A stretch of DNA of 64,000 nt from Sphingobacteriales bacterium (GTDB taxonomy: Bacteria; Bacteroidota; Bacteroidia; Chitinophagales; Chitinophagaceae), in contig JACRJO010000025.1 of NCBI GenBank assembly GCA_016219985.1, forward strand, positions 62,001 to 126,000, in the 5' to 3' direction. Below the pieces are notes generated by a model. It had not been told where the DNA came from and ran no database searches. It saw only the letters and a program-made list of their open reading frames with translations. A program made the position numbers and the translations under genes. This document shows positions 1 to 7,961 of the stretch, in pieces. Positions within the stretch are counted from its first letter, which is position 1; each line of letters opens with the position of its first letter.

Positions 1-353
1 TCGGCGATGTTTTCCGTGATCACGGCTTCGTTCCCATTTATTCCGAACAGCGCTTTCAGCATATTGCCCGATTCCTCGGGGCGGTAACCGGTTGAAGACA
101 GCAGGGAATGGCCGGCGAAATCGTAAGCCACCTGCACACTGTAAAATGCTTCTTTTAATGCCGGAGTTTGCTCCAGGAGTTCTGCGAGAGCAGCCCCATC
201 TGTCTCTTCCGTCCGGAAATAACCCAGTTTGTACAGTTCTTCCCCGGTCCGGTTGGTGATCGCATACCCCAGGTGCCGGTTTCCCAGCCGGAGTGACAAC
301 ACCTGCTGGACGGATGGAACAGCCGGGTTCTCTATAGTGAATAATTCCTTCAA
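1..353 (-). CDS. DUF3822 family protein (partial, 3' end outside the window)
   Basis: The minus strand is open from the left edge to about position 353 and reads as a DUF3822-like protein (visible motif LGNRHLGYAITN, then a YKLGYF strand). DUF3822 is a Bacteroidota family of unknown biochemical function; as known for the family, it resembles actin-like/hexokinase folds. No ATG is available near the N-terminus. A TTG at 353-351 preceded by AAAAAGGA gives the start MKELFTIENP and is preferred; another in-frame TTG lies at 386-384. The gene is divergent from the MATE gene. The C-terminus is missing, so family assignment is moderately sure and the start is uncertain. Confidence 0.65.
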   Translation of the reverse strand, partial: MKELFTIENPAVPSVQQVLSLRLGNRHLGYAITNRTGEELYKLGYFRTEETDGAALAELLEQTPALKEAFYSVQVAYDFAGHSLLSSTGYRPEESGNMLKALFGINGNEAVITENIA

Positions 354-400
354 TATTCCTTTTTCAATTCGTGCAATAATAGACAAAAATTTAAATATCG

Positions 401-408
401 TAGGTTTG
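401..408 (+). promoter_or_regulatory. -7 promoter element (TAGGTTTG) of the MATE gene
   Basis: The octamer matches the Bacteroidota primary-sigma -7 consensus TAnnTTTG exactly and lies 14 bp before the ATG at 423. No good -33 TTTG is visible at the expected distance. The expected transcript leader is only a few bases. Confidence 0.45.
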
Positions 409-422
409 CGTCCTTTTCCCTT

Positions 423-1784
423 ATGGCAGTAACGGCAGATAACTCTTTACAGGTAACGGTCAGCAACCGGCAGATCATTAAGATCGCCTTGCCGATCAGC
501 CTTGCCATTTTTATACCCCAGCTGAATTTTATCACCAACAATATCTTCCTGGGGCATTATATCCACGACAATTATGCGCTGGCTGTCGCCGGTATCACCG
601 GGGTGTATTATCTTATTTTCGCCGCGATCGGTTATGGGCTCAACAACGGTTTGCAGGCCCTGATCGCCAGGAGGGCCGGGGAAAACAGGCCCGAAGAAAT
701 CGGGAAGCTATTCTCCCAGGGTGTACTCATCGGGCTGCTGGTGGCCGCCGCCGGGATCCTGGTTACCTGGATCCTGACCCCTTACCTGTTTCACCTGATC
801 ATCCGCGACCCGCTGGTGCAGCAGAAAGCGGTTGAATTTCTCCGGATCCGGATCTGGGGGCTGCCCTTTCTTTATATTTACCAGTTGCGCAATGCCCTGC
901 TGGTTGGGACCAATCAAAGCCGCTACCTCGTGGCCGGTACCCTGGCGGAGACCCTGACCAATATCGGGCTGGATTACCTGCTGATCTTTGGTCACTGGGG
1001 ATTTCCTGAACTGGGCTTTAACGGGGCCGCTATTGCCTCGATCATCGCGGAGTTCGTGGGCATGTTTGTCATCTTCCTCGTCATCCGCTGGAAGGGTATC
1101 AGCAGGCGGTTTGGACTTTTCCGGGAATTCCGCTGGAACAGGGAAAACAGCGCCCTGATCTTTTCCATGTCGGCCCCGCTGATGTTCCAGCATGCCATCA
1201 GTATCATCAGCTGGCAATTTTTCTTTTTACTGACCGAGCATCACGGAGAGATGGCCCTGAAAGTATCGAATGTGATGCGGAATATCTTCGGGGTATTCGG
1301 TTGTGTGACCTGGGCTTTTGCCGCGACCACCAACGCCATGGTGAGCAATGTCATCGGTCAGCAAAAAAAGGAACAGGTCCTTCCCCTGCTTCGCCGCATC
1401 ATCCGCCTGAGCACGGGCTGGGCGCTGATCGCCTGCCTGCTGCTGAATATATTCCCGGAAGCCTTTCTCTCTGTATTTGGGCAGGGACCGGGTTTTATCA
1501 GCGCCGCCATGCCTTCCCTGCGGGTGGTGACAGCCGCCATGATCCTGATGTCGTTCTCCATCATCCTGCTAAGTGCGGTTACAGGTACGGGTAATACCCG
1601 GATCACTTTCCTGATCGAATTATTTGCCATCATCATGTACTGCACCTATGTGTACCTGGTAAATGAACATTATTTCCTCCCCATCCATTTCGGCTGGATG
1701 AGTGAATGGCTTTATTGGCTTTGTCTGTTTTTCCCTTCGCTCTGGTATATCCGGAGCGGGAAATGGAAGGCGAAAGTGATCTAA
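423..1784 (+). CDS. MATE family efflux transporter
   Basis: A 453-residue inner-membrane protein with about twelve hydrophobic segments arranged as two similar halves, the normal size for MATE transporters, which export drugs or metabolites in exchange for Na+ or H+. The N-terminus (residues 14-45, IKIALPISLAIFIPQLN) is the usual first helix. The ATG at 423 follows a TAGGTTTG promoter element. The 3' end overlaps the convergent folB gene by four bases, the two stop codons interlocking at 1781-1784. The substrate cannot be told from sequence. Confidence 0.9.
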   Translation: MAVTADNSLQVTVSNRQIIKIALPISLAIFIPQLNFITNNIFLGHYIHDNYALAVAGITGVYYLIFAAIGYGLNNGLQALIARRAGENRPEEIGKLFSQGVLIGLLVAAAGILVTWILTPYLFHLIIRDPLVQQKAVEFLRIRIWGLPFLYIYQLRNALLVGTNQSRYLVAGTLAETLTNIGLDYLLIFGHWGFPELGFNGAAIASIIAEFVGMFVIFLVIRWKGISRRFGLFREFRWNRENSALIFSMSAPLMFQHAISIISWQFFFLLTEHHGEMALKVSNVMRNIFGVFGCVTWAFAATTNAMVSNVIGQQKKEQVLPLLRRIIRLSTGWALIACLLLNIFPEAFLSVFGQGPGFISAAMPSLRVVTAAMILMSFSIILLSAVTGTGNTRITFLIELFAIIMYCTYVYLVNEHYFLPIHFGWMSEWLYWLCLFFPSLWYIRSGKWKAKVI

Positions 1785-2131
1785 AATTCTTTCTGGTAAG
1801 TGACCCCCACCGAACCGGTGAAGCGGGCCAGGGGCGGATGCAGTTTATGAATGGAAATTTCCAGCTTTATTACCTGCGGGAAACGGGCATGGATCGTTTC
1901 CGCGATTTCCATCGCCAGGGTTTCGAGCAGGGCGCGGGGTTCTTTCATGGCTGCCTGCAGGATTTCAAACAAGGCCACATAATTCACCGTGTCCTCAAGT
2001 GAAGTAATGATCCCTTCCGGGGGAATATAATCCGCCCGGAGTTCCACCCCGAATTCATTCCCCGTTTTCTTTTCTTCCTCATAGAGGCCGTGAAAAGCAT
2101 GGAAACGGAGTCCCCTGAGTTCGATGGTCAT
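1781..2131 (-). CDS. folB: dihydroneopterin aldolase
   Basis: This small cytosolic enzyme (about 117 residues) cleaves 7,8-dihydroneopterin to 6-hydroxymethyl-dihydropterin and glycolaldehyde in folate synthesis. Visible family features are the N-terminal strand MTIELRGLRFHAFHGLYEEE and the Y-x-x-LFEILQ region. Start chosen at ATG 2131, where homology begins; ATG 2143 (MPASMTIE) is possible. A longer frame reading into trxB is rejected. It lies directly downstream of trxB with a gap of 17 bp or less and is probably co-transcribed. Its stop overlaps the end of the convergent MATE gene. Confidence 0.88.
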   Translation of the reverse strand: MTIELRGLRFHAFHGLYEEEKKTGNEFGVELRADYIPPEGIITSLEDTVNYVALFEILQAAMKEPRALLETLAMEIAETIHARFPQVIKLEISIHKLHPPLARFTGSVGVTYQKEF

Positions 2132-2148
2132 GCTAGCTGGCATACGTT

Positions 2149-3090
2149 TTAATGAAGCCCTTTGGCGCTTAAATAGCGTTCGGCATCGAGGGCGGCCATA
2201 CAACCGCTTCCGGCAGCCGTAACCGCCTGTCGGTACACTTTATCCTGTACATCACCGGCGGCAAATACGCCTTCTATATTGGTCCGGCTGGTGCCGGGGA
2301 TGGTTTTGATATAACCGGCCTCGTCCATTTCGATCCAGGGTTTAAAGATAGCGGAGTTGGGTTCGTGTCCGATGGCTACAAAAAAGGCGCTGACCGGCAC
2401 TTCTTCTTTTACACCCGTTTTTGTATTGTGAATGCGGACCGCATGTACTTTTTTATCCCCGAGTACTTCGTCGGTCACACTGTTCCAGTAGATCTTAATA
2501 TTGGCGCTGTTCTTTACTCTTTCCTGCATCACTTTACTGGCCCGCATTTCATCGCGGCGCACGATCATGTGCACCTGTGAACAGATCTTGGACAAATACA
2601 GGGCCTCTTCTGCCGCGGTATCTCCTGCTCCCACGATCGCCACTTCCTTCCCTTTAAAAAAGAATCCGTCGCAAACTGCGCAGGCGCTTACCCCGAACCC
2701 ATTCAGGCGTTGTTCACTTTCCAATCCCAGCCATTTGGCAGAAGCCCCGGTGGAAATGATCACGGAATCCGCTTCGATCCATTTTTCCTCATCGATCTGG
2801 ACTTTATGTACCGGGCCGGTAAAATCAACCCTGGTCGCCAGCCCATAACGGATATCCGCTCCCATCCTGGCCGCCTGCTTTTCAAAATGCACCATCATTT
2901 CGGGTCCCTGGATCCCTTCCGGGTAACCGGGATAATTTTCCACTTCGGTGGTAATGGTCAGTTGCCCCCCGGGCTGAATGCCCTGGTATAAAACGGGATT
3001 GAGCCCGGCCCGGCTGGCATAAATAGCGGCGGTATATCCTGCAGGTCCTGATCCGATGACCAGGCAATGTACTTTTTCGGTTGCTTCCAT
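2149..3090 (-). CDS. trxB: thioredoxin-disulfide reductase
   Basis: A 313-residue low-molecular-weight thioredoxin reductase, the usual length. It transfers electrons from NADPH through FAD and a redox disulfide to thioredoxin in the cytosol. FAD-binding GSGPAG is at residues 14-19, the active-site CAVCDG at 137-142 (Cys137 and Cys140), the NADPH-binding GAGDTA at 154-159, and the C-terminal AAGDV FAD motif follows. CAVC instead of the textbook CATC is common and conservative. A perfect -7 element lies at 3127-3134. folB follows closely and may share the transcript. Confidence 0.95.
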   Translation of the reverse strand: MEATEKVHCLVIGSGPAGYTAAIYASRAGLNPVLYQGIQPGGQLTITTEVENYPGYPEGIQGPEMMVHFEKQAARMGADIRYGLATRVDFTGPVHKVQIDEEKWIEADSVIISTGASAKWLGLESEQRLNGFGVSACAVCDGFFFKGKEVAIVGAGDTAAEEALYLSKICSQVHMIVRRDEMRASKVMQERVKNSANIKIYWNSVTDEVLGDKKVHAVRIHNTKTGVKEEVPVSAFFVAIGHEPNSAIFKPWIEMDEAGYIKTIPGTSRTNIEGVFAAGDVQDKVYRQAVTAAGSGCMAALDAERYLSAKGLH

Positions 3091-3126
3091 GTGTAAACGG
3101 TAGATTCTTTAATAATAATCAGTCGG

Positions 3127-3134
3127 CAAAGTTA
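3127..3134 (-). promoter_or_regulatory. -7 promoter element (TAACTTTG) of trxB
   Basis: Read on the minus strand this is an exact TAnnTTTG match, 36 bp upstream of the trxB ATG. A -33 TTTG is not evident at 17-23 bp, so recognition may rest mainly on the -7 element. Confidence 0.5.
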
Positions 3135-3202
3135 AAGGGAAAATGGGTAATTGTTTATGAGATTGGAAGTTGGAGGTTCCTGGAATGAAGAGTGCAGGCG
3201 GT

Positions 3203-3240
3203 GAGTTGCGAGCTATGAATTATGAGCTGCGAGCTACGAG
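3203..3240. repeat. heptamer array, GAGCTAC-type words
   Basis: Five consecutive 7-bp units in exact register (GAGTTGC, GAGCTAT, GAATTAT, GAGCTGC, GAGCTAC) plus a trailing GAG. The array ends four bases before the TAG stop of the DUF4249 gene (complement of 3245-3247). It is one member of the window-wide family of 7-bp periodic arrays. Confidence 0.8.
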
Positions 3241-3244
3241 ACGT

Positions 3245-4126
3245 CTACTGCGGAATAATAATCGTCCTGTACTGCGAGGCATAACCGCCAAAATACCCCA
3301 GGGCGCCGCCATTGATATTACTCAGCACCCGTGTAGGGGAAGAAAAGGGATTGCCGACACTGGCATAGGTGAATTCCATGGTCCGCCAGAAATCATAAGT
3401 GGCTTTATCAATATTGCAGAGCTTAAGAGTTACCGTATCTCCCCGGTCAAAAAAACTATAGGCTTCCGGCGTAATACCATTCCGCAATACACCCCGCTCC
3501 ACCTGTACTTCATAGCTGGAGCCATCAATCACCTGGTCATCATAAACAGAATTAAGCCCCGGAAAAAAAGGATCGCTGTTTTGTTTGGTAAAATAACGTA
3601 CATAATCCCCGAAACCCGGGGGATCATACGCCCTCAGCATCAGCGCCACTTTATAGGGTATATTACCAGCAGGAGCCGGTTTCCAGTACAGCGAATCGAT
3701 GCGCCGGGTGATAGCCGGAATCCGCGTAAAAGCGGTGTATTCCTTTCCCTGCCATACAATCCGGAGCGTATAATTCGTATTTAATTCCCCGTTGAAAGCC
3801 GTGCCCAGGCTGGAGGAATCAACCGAATAATAATAACCGGTATAGCCTCCCGTAACGGGTACGGCATATTCCTTTAACCGGTGGGTGCGGGACCCGTTTG
3901 ACACCCATACTTCCGCATTGTGCACAAAACTGTTGGCCAGGGAATCCGGACTGATCGTTGAAAAATAAGCCAGGCTCCGGGAGAGATAGATCACCGGTGG
4001 CTCCCCGTTCCCAATTGTGGCTTCCACCACCAGTTTGGAGGGCACATCGTCCAGTTTAAAGGAAACCGTTTTCTCGCAGGAAAGGAGCAGGAAAAGGGAG
4101 AGAATAAGAAGTAGCTGAACTTTCAT
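3245..4126 (-). CDS. DUF4249 family lipoprotein
   Basis: The protein starts with a lipoprotein signal peptide (MKVQLLLILSLFLLLSCEKT, lipobox LLSC), so it should be Cys-anchored in the envelope. The rest (about 290 residues) matches the pattern of DUF4249, a Bacteroidota family usually encoded next to TonB-dependent receptors; its function is unknown. Start chosen at ATG 4126. An in-frame ATG at 4180 would lie upstream of a perfect promoter element at 4144-4151 and would spoil the signal peptide. Unusually, no receptor gene is adjacent. Confidence 0.8.
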   Translation of the reverse strand: MKVQLLLILSLFLLLSCEKTVSFKLDDVPSKLVVEATIGNGEPPVIYLSRSLAYFSTISPDSLANSFVHNAEVWVSNGSRTHRLKEYAVPVTGGYTGYYYSVDSSSLGTAFNGELNTNYTLRIVWQGKEYTAFTRIPAITRRIDSLYWKPAPAGNIPYKVALMLRAYDPPGFGDYVRYFTKQNSDPFFPGLNSVYDDQVIDGSSYEVQVERGVLRNGITPEAYSFFDRGDTVTLKLCNIDKATYDFWRTMEFTYASVGNPFSSPTRVLSNINGGALGYFGGYASQYRTIIIPQ

Positions 4127-4143
4127 AGCTGTTATAACGGGTA

Positions 4144-4151
4144 CAAAGATA
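4144..4151 (-). promoter_or_regulatory. -7 promoter element (TATCTTTG) of the DUF4249 gene
   Basis: Exact TAnnTTTG on the minus strand, 17 bp before ATG 4126. Its position supports 4126 as the true start rather than the in-frame ATG at 4180. Confidence 0.5.
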
Positions 4152-4168
4152 ATTGGTTCATAAAAAAA

Positions 4169-4196
4169 TTCCGGCCCCACAAAATGAGAACCGGAA
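4169..4196 (-). terminator. probable terminator of rpoD
   Basis: A 6-bp GC-rich stem (TTCCGG/CCGGAA) with a 16-nt loop, followed on the minus strand by a run of seven T residues. It lies about 30 bp downstream of the rpoD stop. The loop is long, so confidence is moderate. Confidence 0.5.
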
Positions 4197-4228
4197 CTAT
4201 TTTTAATTAACCCACGCTCTTGAATATT

Positions 4229-5104
4229 TTACCCTAAATAGGCTTTCAGTGCGCTGCTGTAACGGGCTTTTTGCAGCCGCTTGATGGCTCTTTCCTTGAT
4301 CTGGCGGATACGTTCCTTGGTGAGGTCGTATTTCTGCCCGATCTGCTCGATGGTCACTCCATTTTCCCCGTCTAAACCAAAATACGCGTTAACGATCTCG
4401 GCTTCCCTGGGGGACAGCGACTTAAGCACCCGGCGGATTTCATTACGCAGGGAGTCTTTCATCACGTCATCATCGGTGTCATCGCTGCCTTCCAGGAGGT
4501 CGCCCATGGCCACATCCTCTGCTTCGTGCACAGGGGCATCCAGGGAGGTATGCCGGGTGTTGCTCTGGAAAATGTTATTGATCTCGGTTTCGCTCATCTC
4601 GAGCAGTTCAGCCAGTTCTTCCGTGGAAGGCTCGCGTTCGTGCTCCTGTTCGAAAGCCATATAGGCTTTGTTTGCTTTGTTGTACGTGCCAATTTTGTTT
4701 TGAGGCAGGCGGACTAAACGGCCCTGCTCTGCCAACGCCTGCAGTATCGATTGGCGAATCCACCACACAGCGTAAGAAATGAATTTGAAACCCTTGGTTT
4801 CATCGAAGCGTTGTGCCGCTTTAATTAAGCCGAGGTTACCCTCGTTAATAAGGTCACTGAGTGACAACCCCTGGTGCTGGTATTGCTTGGCCACAGATAC
4901 CACGAAACGCAGGTTGGCCTGAACCAGTTTATCCAAAGCCCTTTGAGAGTCTACCGGGTTCCTGTTGAACATCTTGATCCTTTGCGCCAGCGTGGTCTCT
5001 TCTTCCGGCGTGATCATCGAAATCTTGGAAATCTCCTGTAAATACTTCTCAACTGCCTGGGAATCCCTGTTCGTAATCTGGGTAGCAATTTTGAGTTGCC
5101 GCAT
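4229..5104 (-). CDS. rpoD: primary RNA polymerase sigma factor (sigma-70 family, Bacteroidota type)
   Basis: This 291-residue protein has the layout of the short Bacteroidota housekeeping sigma factor: no acidic region 1.1, then region 1.2 (AVEKYLQEISK), regions 2.1-2.4 (LRFVVSVAKQY, DLINEGNLGLIKA, YAVWWIRQSI), region 3 and region 4 with the -35-binding helix-turn-helix (QIGQKYDLTKERIRQI). It directs RNA polymerase to promoters, in this phylum with TAnnTTTG -7 elements, of which many are visible in this window. It is preceded by a leader of roughly 100 nt starting near the promoter element at 5212-5219 and by an 11-bp hairpin farther upstream. Confidence 0.95.
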   Translation of the reverse strand: MRQLKIATQITNRDSQAVEKYLQEISKISMITPEEETTLAQRIKMFNRNPVDSQRALDKLVQANLRFVVSVAKQYQHQGLSLSDLINEGNLGLIKAAQRFDETKGFKFISYAVWWIRQSILQALAEQGRLVRLPQNKIGTYNKANKAYMAFEQEHEREPSTEELAELLEMSETEINNIFQSNTRHTSLDAPVHEAEDVAMGDLLEGSDDTDDDVMKDSLRNEIRRVLKSLSPREAEIVNAYFGLDGENGVTIEQIGQKYDLTKERIRQIKERAIKRLQKARYSSALKAYLG

Positions 5105-5211
5105 AACTAAAAAAATTTAAATATCAACGAATAAAGACGGCCTTTGTTTGCAAGTTGTTGCAAATGGATCGTTAATTGCAGAAATGTAAAATCACCGTCC
5201 CGAACCGTCTG

Positions 5212-5242
5212 CAAAGATACCTATTAAACGCGGTTTCTCATA
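5212..5242 (-). promoter_or_regulatory. candidate rpoD promoter (TATG-N19-TATCTTTG)
   Basis: On the minus strand an exact -7 element, TATCTTTG (5212-5219), lies 19 bp from TATG (5239-5242), one base away from the -33 TTTG. It predicts a 5' leader of about 100 nt for rpoD. Confidence 0.5.
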
Positions 5243-5289
5243 GCGTTTAGGAGTTAAAAATTACTAACAGCCCGGGCACAGCCGATTTT

Positions 5290-5315
5290 GAGTTTCATCA
5301 AAAATGATGAAACTC
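5290..5315. repeat. perfect 11-bp inverted repeat upstream of rpoD
   Basis: GAGTTTCATCA and TGATGAAACTC flank a 4-nt AAAA loop. No T-run follows on the minus strand, so it does not look like a plain terminator of lgt. It sits about 70 bp upstream of the predicted rpoD -7 element. Confidence 0.7.
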
Positions 5316-5378
5316 GCTGCTGGCAAGGGTTTGGACGGGAAACAGCAAAAAAGCCTGTTACTTAGAAAATGACAAAAA

Positions 5379-6560
5379 TCAAGTATTTGAAACCGGTTCT
5401 GTGGATTTCCCGGAAGCTGTTTTTTTTCTCAACCAGGTAAATAAGACCAGGCCGGATAAGAACAACAGGCTGGAGATCACTTCGGCCTGGGTAGGATGGA
5501 AACCAAAGATATCCAACCGGGTATTCACCCGGATCTTTTCGACCAGGAAACGCTCTATACCATTCAGCATCAGGTAGATCGCAAAAAGAGTTCCGGGTAT
5601 TTTTATCCTTTTCCGGAGGAACCAGATTACCAGGAAAAGCAAGAAACAGAAAATCACTTCATATAAAGGAGTCGGGAAAACGCCCAGGGGCAATTGGTTA
5701 CAGAATTTTCCATCGGTACAACCGGGGATCGGCACCCCTACTTCATTTACATTATGCGGATAGTTATATGACCATGCCCAGTCCGGCAGCCAGCTGAAGG
5801 GTTTGGGCCGGGTATTATCAATCCCCCAGTCACCATCCCCGGCGACCTGGCAACCGATTCGTCCCACACTGTAAGCCAGCATCATGGTAGGCGCCATGGC
5901 ATCGTTCAGGTGCCAGAATCCGATCCTGTGTTTTTTTGCATACCACCAGATGGCGAGGGCGGCACAGATCAGTCCCCCATAAAAAGTGAGTCCCTTGGCA
6001 GAGAAGATATAGTCGGAAGGATGTTTCAGGAAATCCCCCCAGTTTTCAAAAATATCAAACAGCTTGGCGCCCAGCAGGCCAAATACCAGGGCGATGATCG
6101 TGATCTCCCCCACCCGGTCCTCGGGCCAGATCCGGACGGTCCGTTTCTCCGGCTTGTCCAGTTTCTGCTTATTCTTTTCCCACCATTTTATACCGGCAAA
6201 TAAGAGTCCCATCCCGATTCCAGCCGGCCAGCTTCCCAGCGAAGAGAAAATAAAGGCCTGGGGATCTTCGGTAGCTGAATTGTCCAGCACAAAGAGGGCA
6301 ATGATCTTATATCCCAGCAGGAAGCCGAGGAGGAAGTTCAGCAGCAGGTCGGCTAACGTAGCGGGTTGCCCCACCATGACCTGCATTTCTGTCGGTTGAA
6401 AATAACCCTGCCTGCTTTTACGCCTCAACTCTGCCGTGAGCACGAGGGCGGCCACGATAAAGGCAATCGCCACGAAGAAACCGAAGGAATTCACAAACCG
6501 GAGAAATTTCCATTCCACCCCAAAAAGGTCCTTAAAAGCGTAATACAGGTTAGGATACAT
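5379..6560 (-). CDS. lgt: prolipoprotein diacylglyceryl transferase
   Basis: This inner-membrane enzyme transfers diacylglycerol from phosphatidylglycerol to the lipobox cysteine of prolipoproteins. The 393 residues contain about seven hydrophobic segments and the Lgt signature GRIGCQVAGDGDWG at 233-246. The catalytic region LTFYGGLI (191-198) has Tyr where E. coli Lgt has its essential His103 (FHGGLI). The window encodes several substrates (DUF4249, DUF4382 and two small lipoproteins). The protein is longer than the E. coli enzyme (about 290), largely from extra N-terminal sequence and a loop around residues 95-150. Confidence 0.9.
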   Translation of the reverse strand: MYPNLYYAFKDLFGVEWKFLRFVNSFGFFVAIAFIVAALVLTAELRRKSRQGYFQPTEMQVMVGQPATLADLLLNFLLGFLLGYKIIALFVLDNSATEDPQAFIFSSLGSWPAGIGMGLLFAGIKWWEKNKQKLDKPEKRTVRIWPEDRVGEITIIALVFGLLGAKLFDIFENWGDFLKHPSDYIFSAKGLTFYGGLICAALAIWWYAKKHRIGFWHLNDAMAPTMMLAYSVGRIGCQVAGDGDWGIDNTRPKPFSWLPDWAWSYNYPHNVNEVGVPIPGCTDGKFCNQLPLGVFPTPLYEVIFCFLLFLVIWFLRKRIKIPGTLFAIYLMLNGIERFLVEKIRVNTRLDIFGFHPTQAEVISSLLFLSGLVLFTWLRKKTASGKSTEPVSNT

Positions 6561-6588
6561 GTCGTTATTTAAGAGAGGCGAATATACA

Positions 6589-6616
6589 AAAGCCCCGGGT
6601 TTAAACCGGGGCTTTA
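6589..6616 (-). terminator. rho-independent terminator of the bacilliredoxin gene
   Basis: A 10-bp stem (AAAGCCCCGG/CCGGGGCTTT, 6589-6598 with 6606-6615) and 7-nt loop lie 18 bp beyond the gene's stop, followed on the minus strand by TTTTGTAT. Confidence 0.8.
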
Positions 6617-6633
6617 TGTTATTCTAACAGAAA

Positions 6634-7050
6634 TCAGTTGCAATGTTGCTCAAATGCCCCGATCAGGTTCTGGGCAATGACCTGGGCCGGGCGGCCTTCG
6701 ATCTGGTGCCTTTCGATAAAATGAACCAGCTGCCCGTTTTTAAACAGGGCAATTGCGGGTGAAGAAGGCGGGTAAGGCATCAGGTGCTGGCGAAGGGTTT
6801 TCACCGCTTCAATATCAAACCCGGCAAAAGAAGTGGTCAGGAAATCCGGCTTTTTACTGGTATTGGCTACAGCGAGCAGCACACCGGGGCGGGCCGTACC
6901 GGCCGAACAACCACAGACAGAATTGATCATCACCAGGGTGGTCCCTTCTTTGGCCAACTGGGACTCTACTTCGGCGGAAGTCAGCAACTCGGAAAAGCCG
7001 TTATCGGTCAGTTCCTCTTTCATCGGGGTAACTATTTCTTCAGGATACAT
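6634..7050 (-). CDS. BrxA/BrxB-type bacilliredoxin (YphP/YqiW family)
   Basis: A 138-residue thioredoxin-fold protein with the family CGC motif in INSVCGCSAGTARPGV (about residues 43-58), matching the full length of Bacillus YphP/YqiW (about 145). In Bacillus these proteins remove bacillithiol from mixed disulfides. Whether this organism makes bacillithiol is not shown here, so the low-molecular-weight thiol partner is unknown. A TAGATTTG promoter element is centred about 30 bp upstream, and a strong terminator follows, so it is probably monocistronic. Confidence 0.88.
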   Translation of the reverse strand: MYPEEIVTPMKEELTDNGFSELLTSAEVESQLAKEGTTLVMINSVCGCSAGTARPGVLLAVANTSKKPDFLTTSFAGFDIEAVKTLRQHLMPYPPSSPAIALFKNGQLVHFIERHQIEGRPAQVIAQNLIGAFEQHCN

Positions 7051-7076
7051 ATCAGTGTTTTGTTTTTATTGGAATG

Positions 7077-7084
7077 CAAATCTA
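7077..7084 (-). promoter_or_regulatory. -7 promoter element (TAGATTTG) of the bacilliredoxin gene
   Basis: Exact TAnnTTTG on the minus strand, 26 bp before the ATG at 7050. Confidence 0.45.
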
Positions 7085-7279
7085 AAGAAATTGGGCTAAG
7101 CCCGGCATAACCCCTGTTCCAAATGGAAAATATGACAGCAAAAATTCCTTTTTTCGGAAATTCTGTCTTCCGGCCGCGGGAAACCTGCCAGGGTTGGTAT
7201 GAAAAAACGCTAAAAAAACAGCTGGTACAGGGTTTGACACCTCTTTGCTGTAAATCATTAAAAACAAAAAAACAAGATT

Positions 7280-7723
7280 ATGGCATACGTACAATTCAAC
7301 CGCAAACCCTTTGAGGGCACATTCAGCAACCTGGTGGACGATCTCTTCACCGAGTTGCCGGTATTACTGAACAATGGCTTTAACAATCCGGTAAGAAAGG
7401 ATTCTGTTCCGGTCAACGTCAAAGAAACAGAAAAGAGTTACCAGCTTGACCTGGTGGCCCCGGGCTTTGAAAAGACAGATTTTAAGGTAAACCTGGAGCA
7501 GAACCTGCTGACCATTTCCGCTGAAAAACAGGCGGAAGGGATCGCCGAAAATGAAAAGCAGATCCGGAAAGAGTTCAGTTTCCGGTCTTTTAAGAGATCT
7601 TTCACACTGGACGACAAAATCGATGCAACGAATATTGAGGCTTCTTACATCAATGGTGTATTGACATTAAACCTTCCGAAGAAGGAAGCAGTCAAAGTCT
7701 CAACCGCCATCGAAATTAAATAA
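7280..7723 (+). CDS. Hsp20/alpha-crystallin small heat-shock protein
   Basis: A 147-residue cytosolic small heat-shock chaperone that holds unfolding proteins without ATP. An N-terminal arm (FEGTFSNLVDDLF) is followed by the alpha-crystallin domain (about 40-140: PVNVKETEKSYQLDLVAPGF, SFRSFKRSFTLDDKIDATNI, NGVLTLNLPKKE, with GVLTLNLPK the typical beta-9 motif). The IEIK end may serve as the short C-terminal I-x-I motif. A terminator follows at 7766-7796. No clear housekeeping promoter was found in the 229 bp upstream, which would fit stress control but does not prove it. Confidence 0.92.
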   Translation: MAYVQFNRKPFEGTFSNLVDDLFTELPVLLNNGFNNPVRKDSVPVNVKETEKSYQLDLVAPGFEKTDFKVNLEQNLLTISAEKQAEGIAENEKQIRKEFSFRSFKRSFTLDDKIDATNIEASYINGVLTLNLPKKEAVKVSTAIEIK

Positions 7724-7765
7724 GTACTTCTACAATTTTTCTCATAAGCAGTTGGTTTTGGTTTA

Positions 7766-7796
7766 CGCCCTCCGTTTCCACGGAGGGCTACTTTTA
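7766..7796 (+). terminator. rho-independent terminator of hsp20
   Basis: A 10-bp stem built on GCCCTCCG/CGGAGGGC (7767-7774 with 7781-7788) with a 4-nt loop, followed by TACTTTTATA, 42 bp after the stop codon. Confidence 0.8.
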
Positions 7797-7806
7797 TATA
7801 CAAAGT

Positions 7807-7922
7807 ACCAAGAACCAAAGAAGAATCAATAAACAAATTTAAAAAAAGGGCCAAAATACAAGGATCAAAAAAGAACCAAAAACCCAAAAAAGAACCAAGA
7901 ACCAAGAGCCAAAGAACCAATA
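7807..7922. repeat. A-rich repeat region, AGAACCAA-type words
   Basis: About 115 bp of loosely repeated ACCAAGA/ACCAAAG words with A-runs, lying between hsp20 (+) and the convergent NTF2-like gene (-). The same words recur at 55735-55800. The period is less exact than in the TAGTCG arrays. Confidence 0.6.
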
Positions 7923-7961
7923 TTCAAAATTGCACGACTCAACAAATAAATCCCAAATTGA

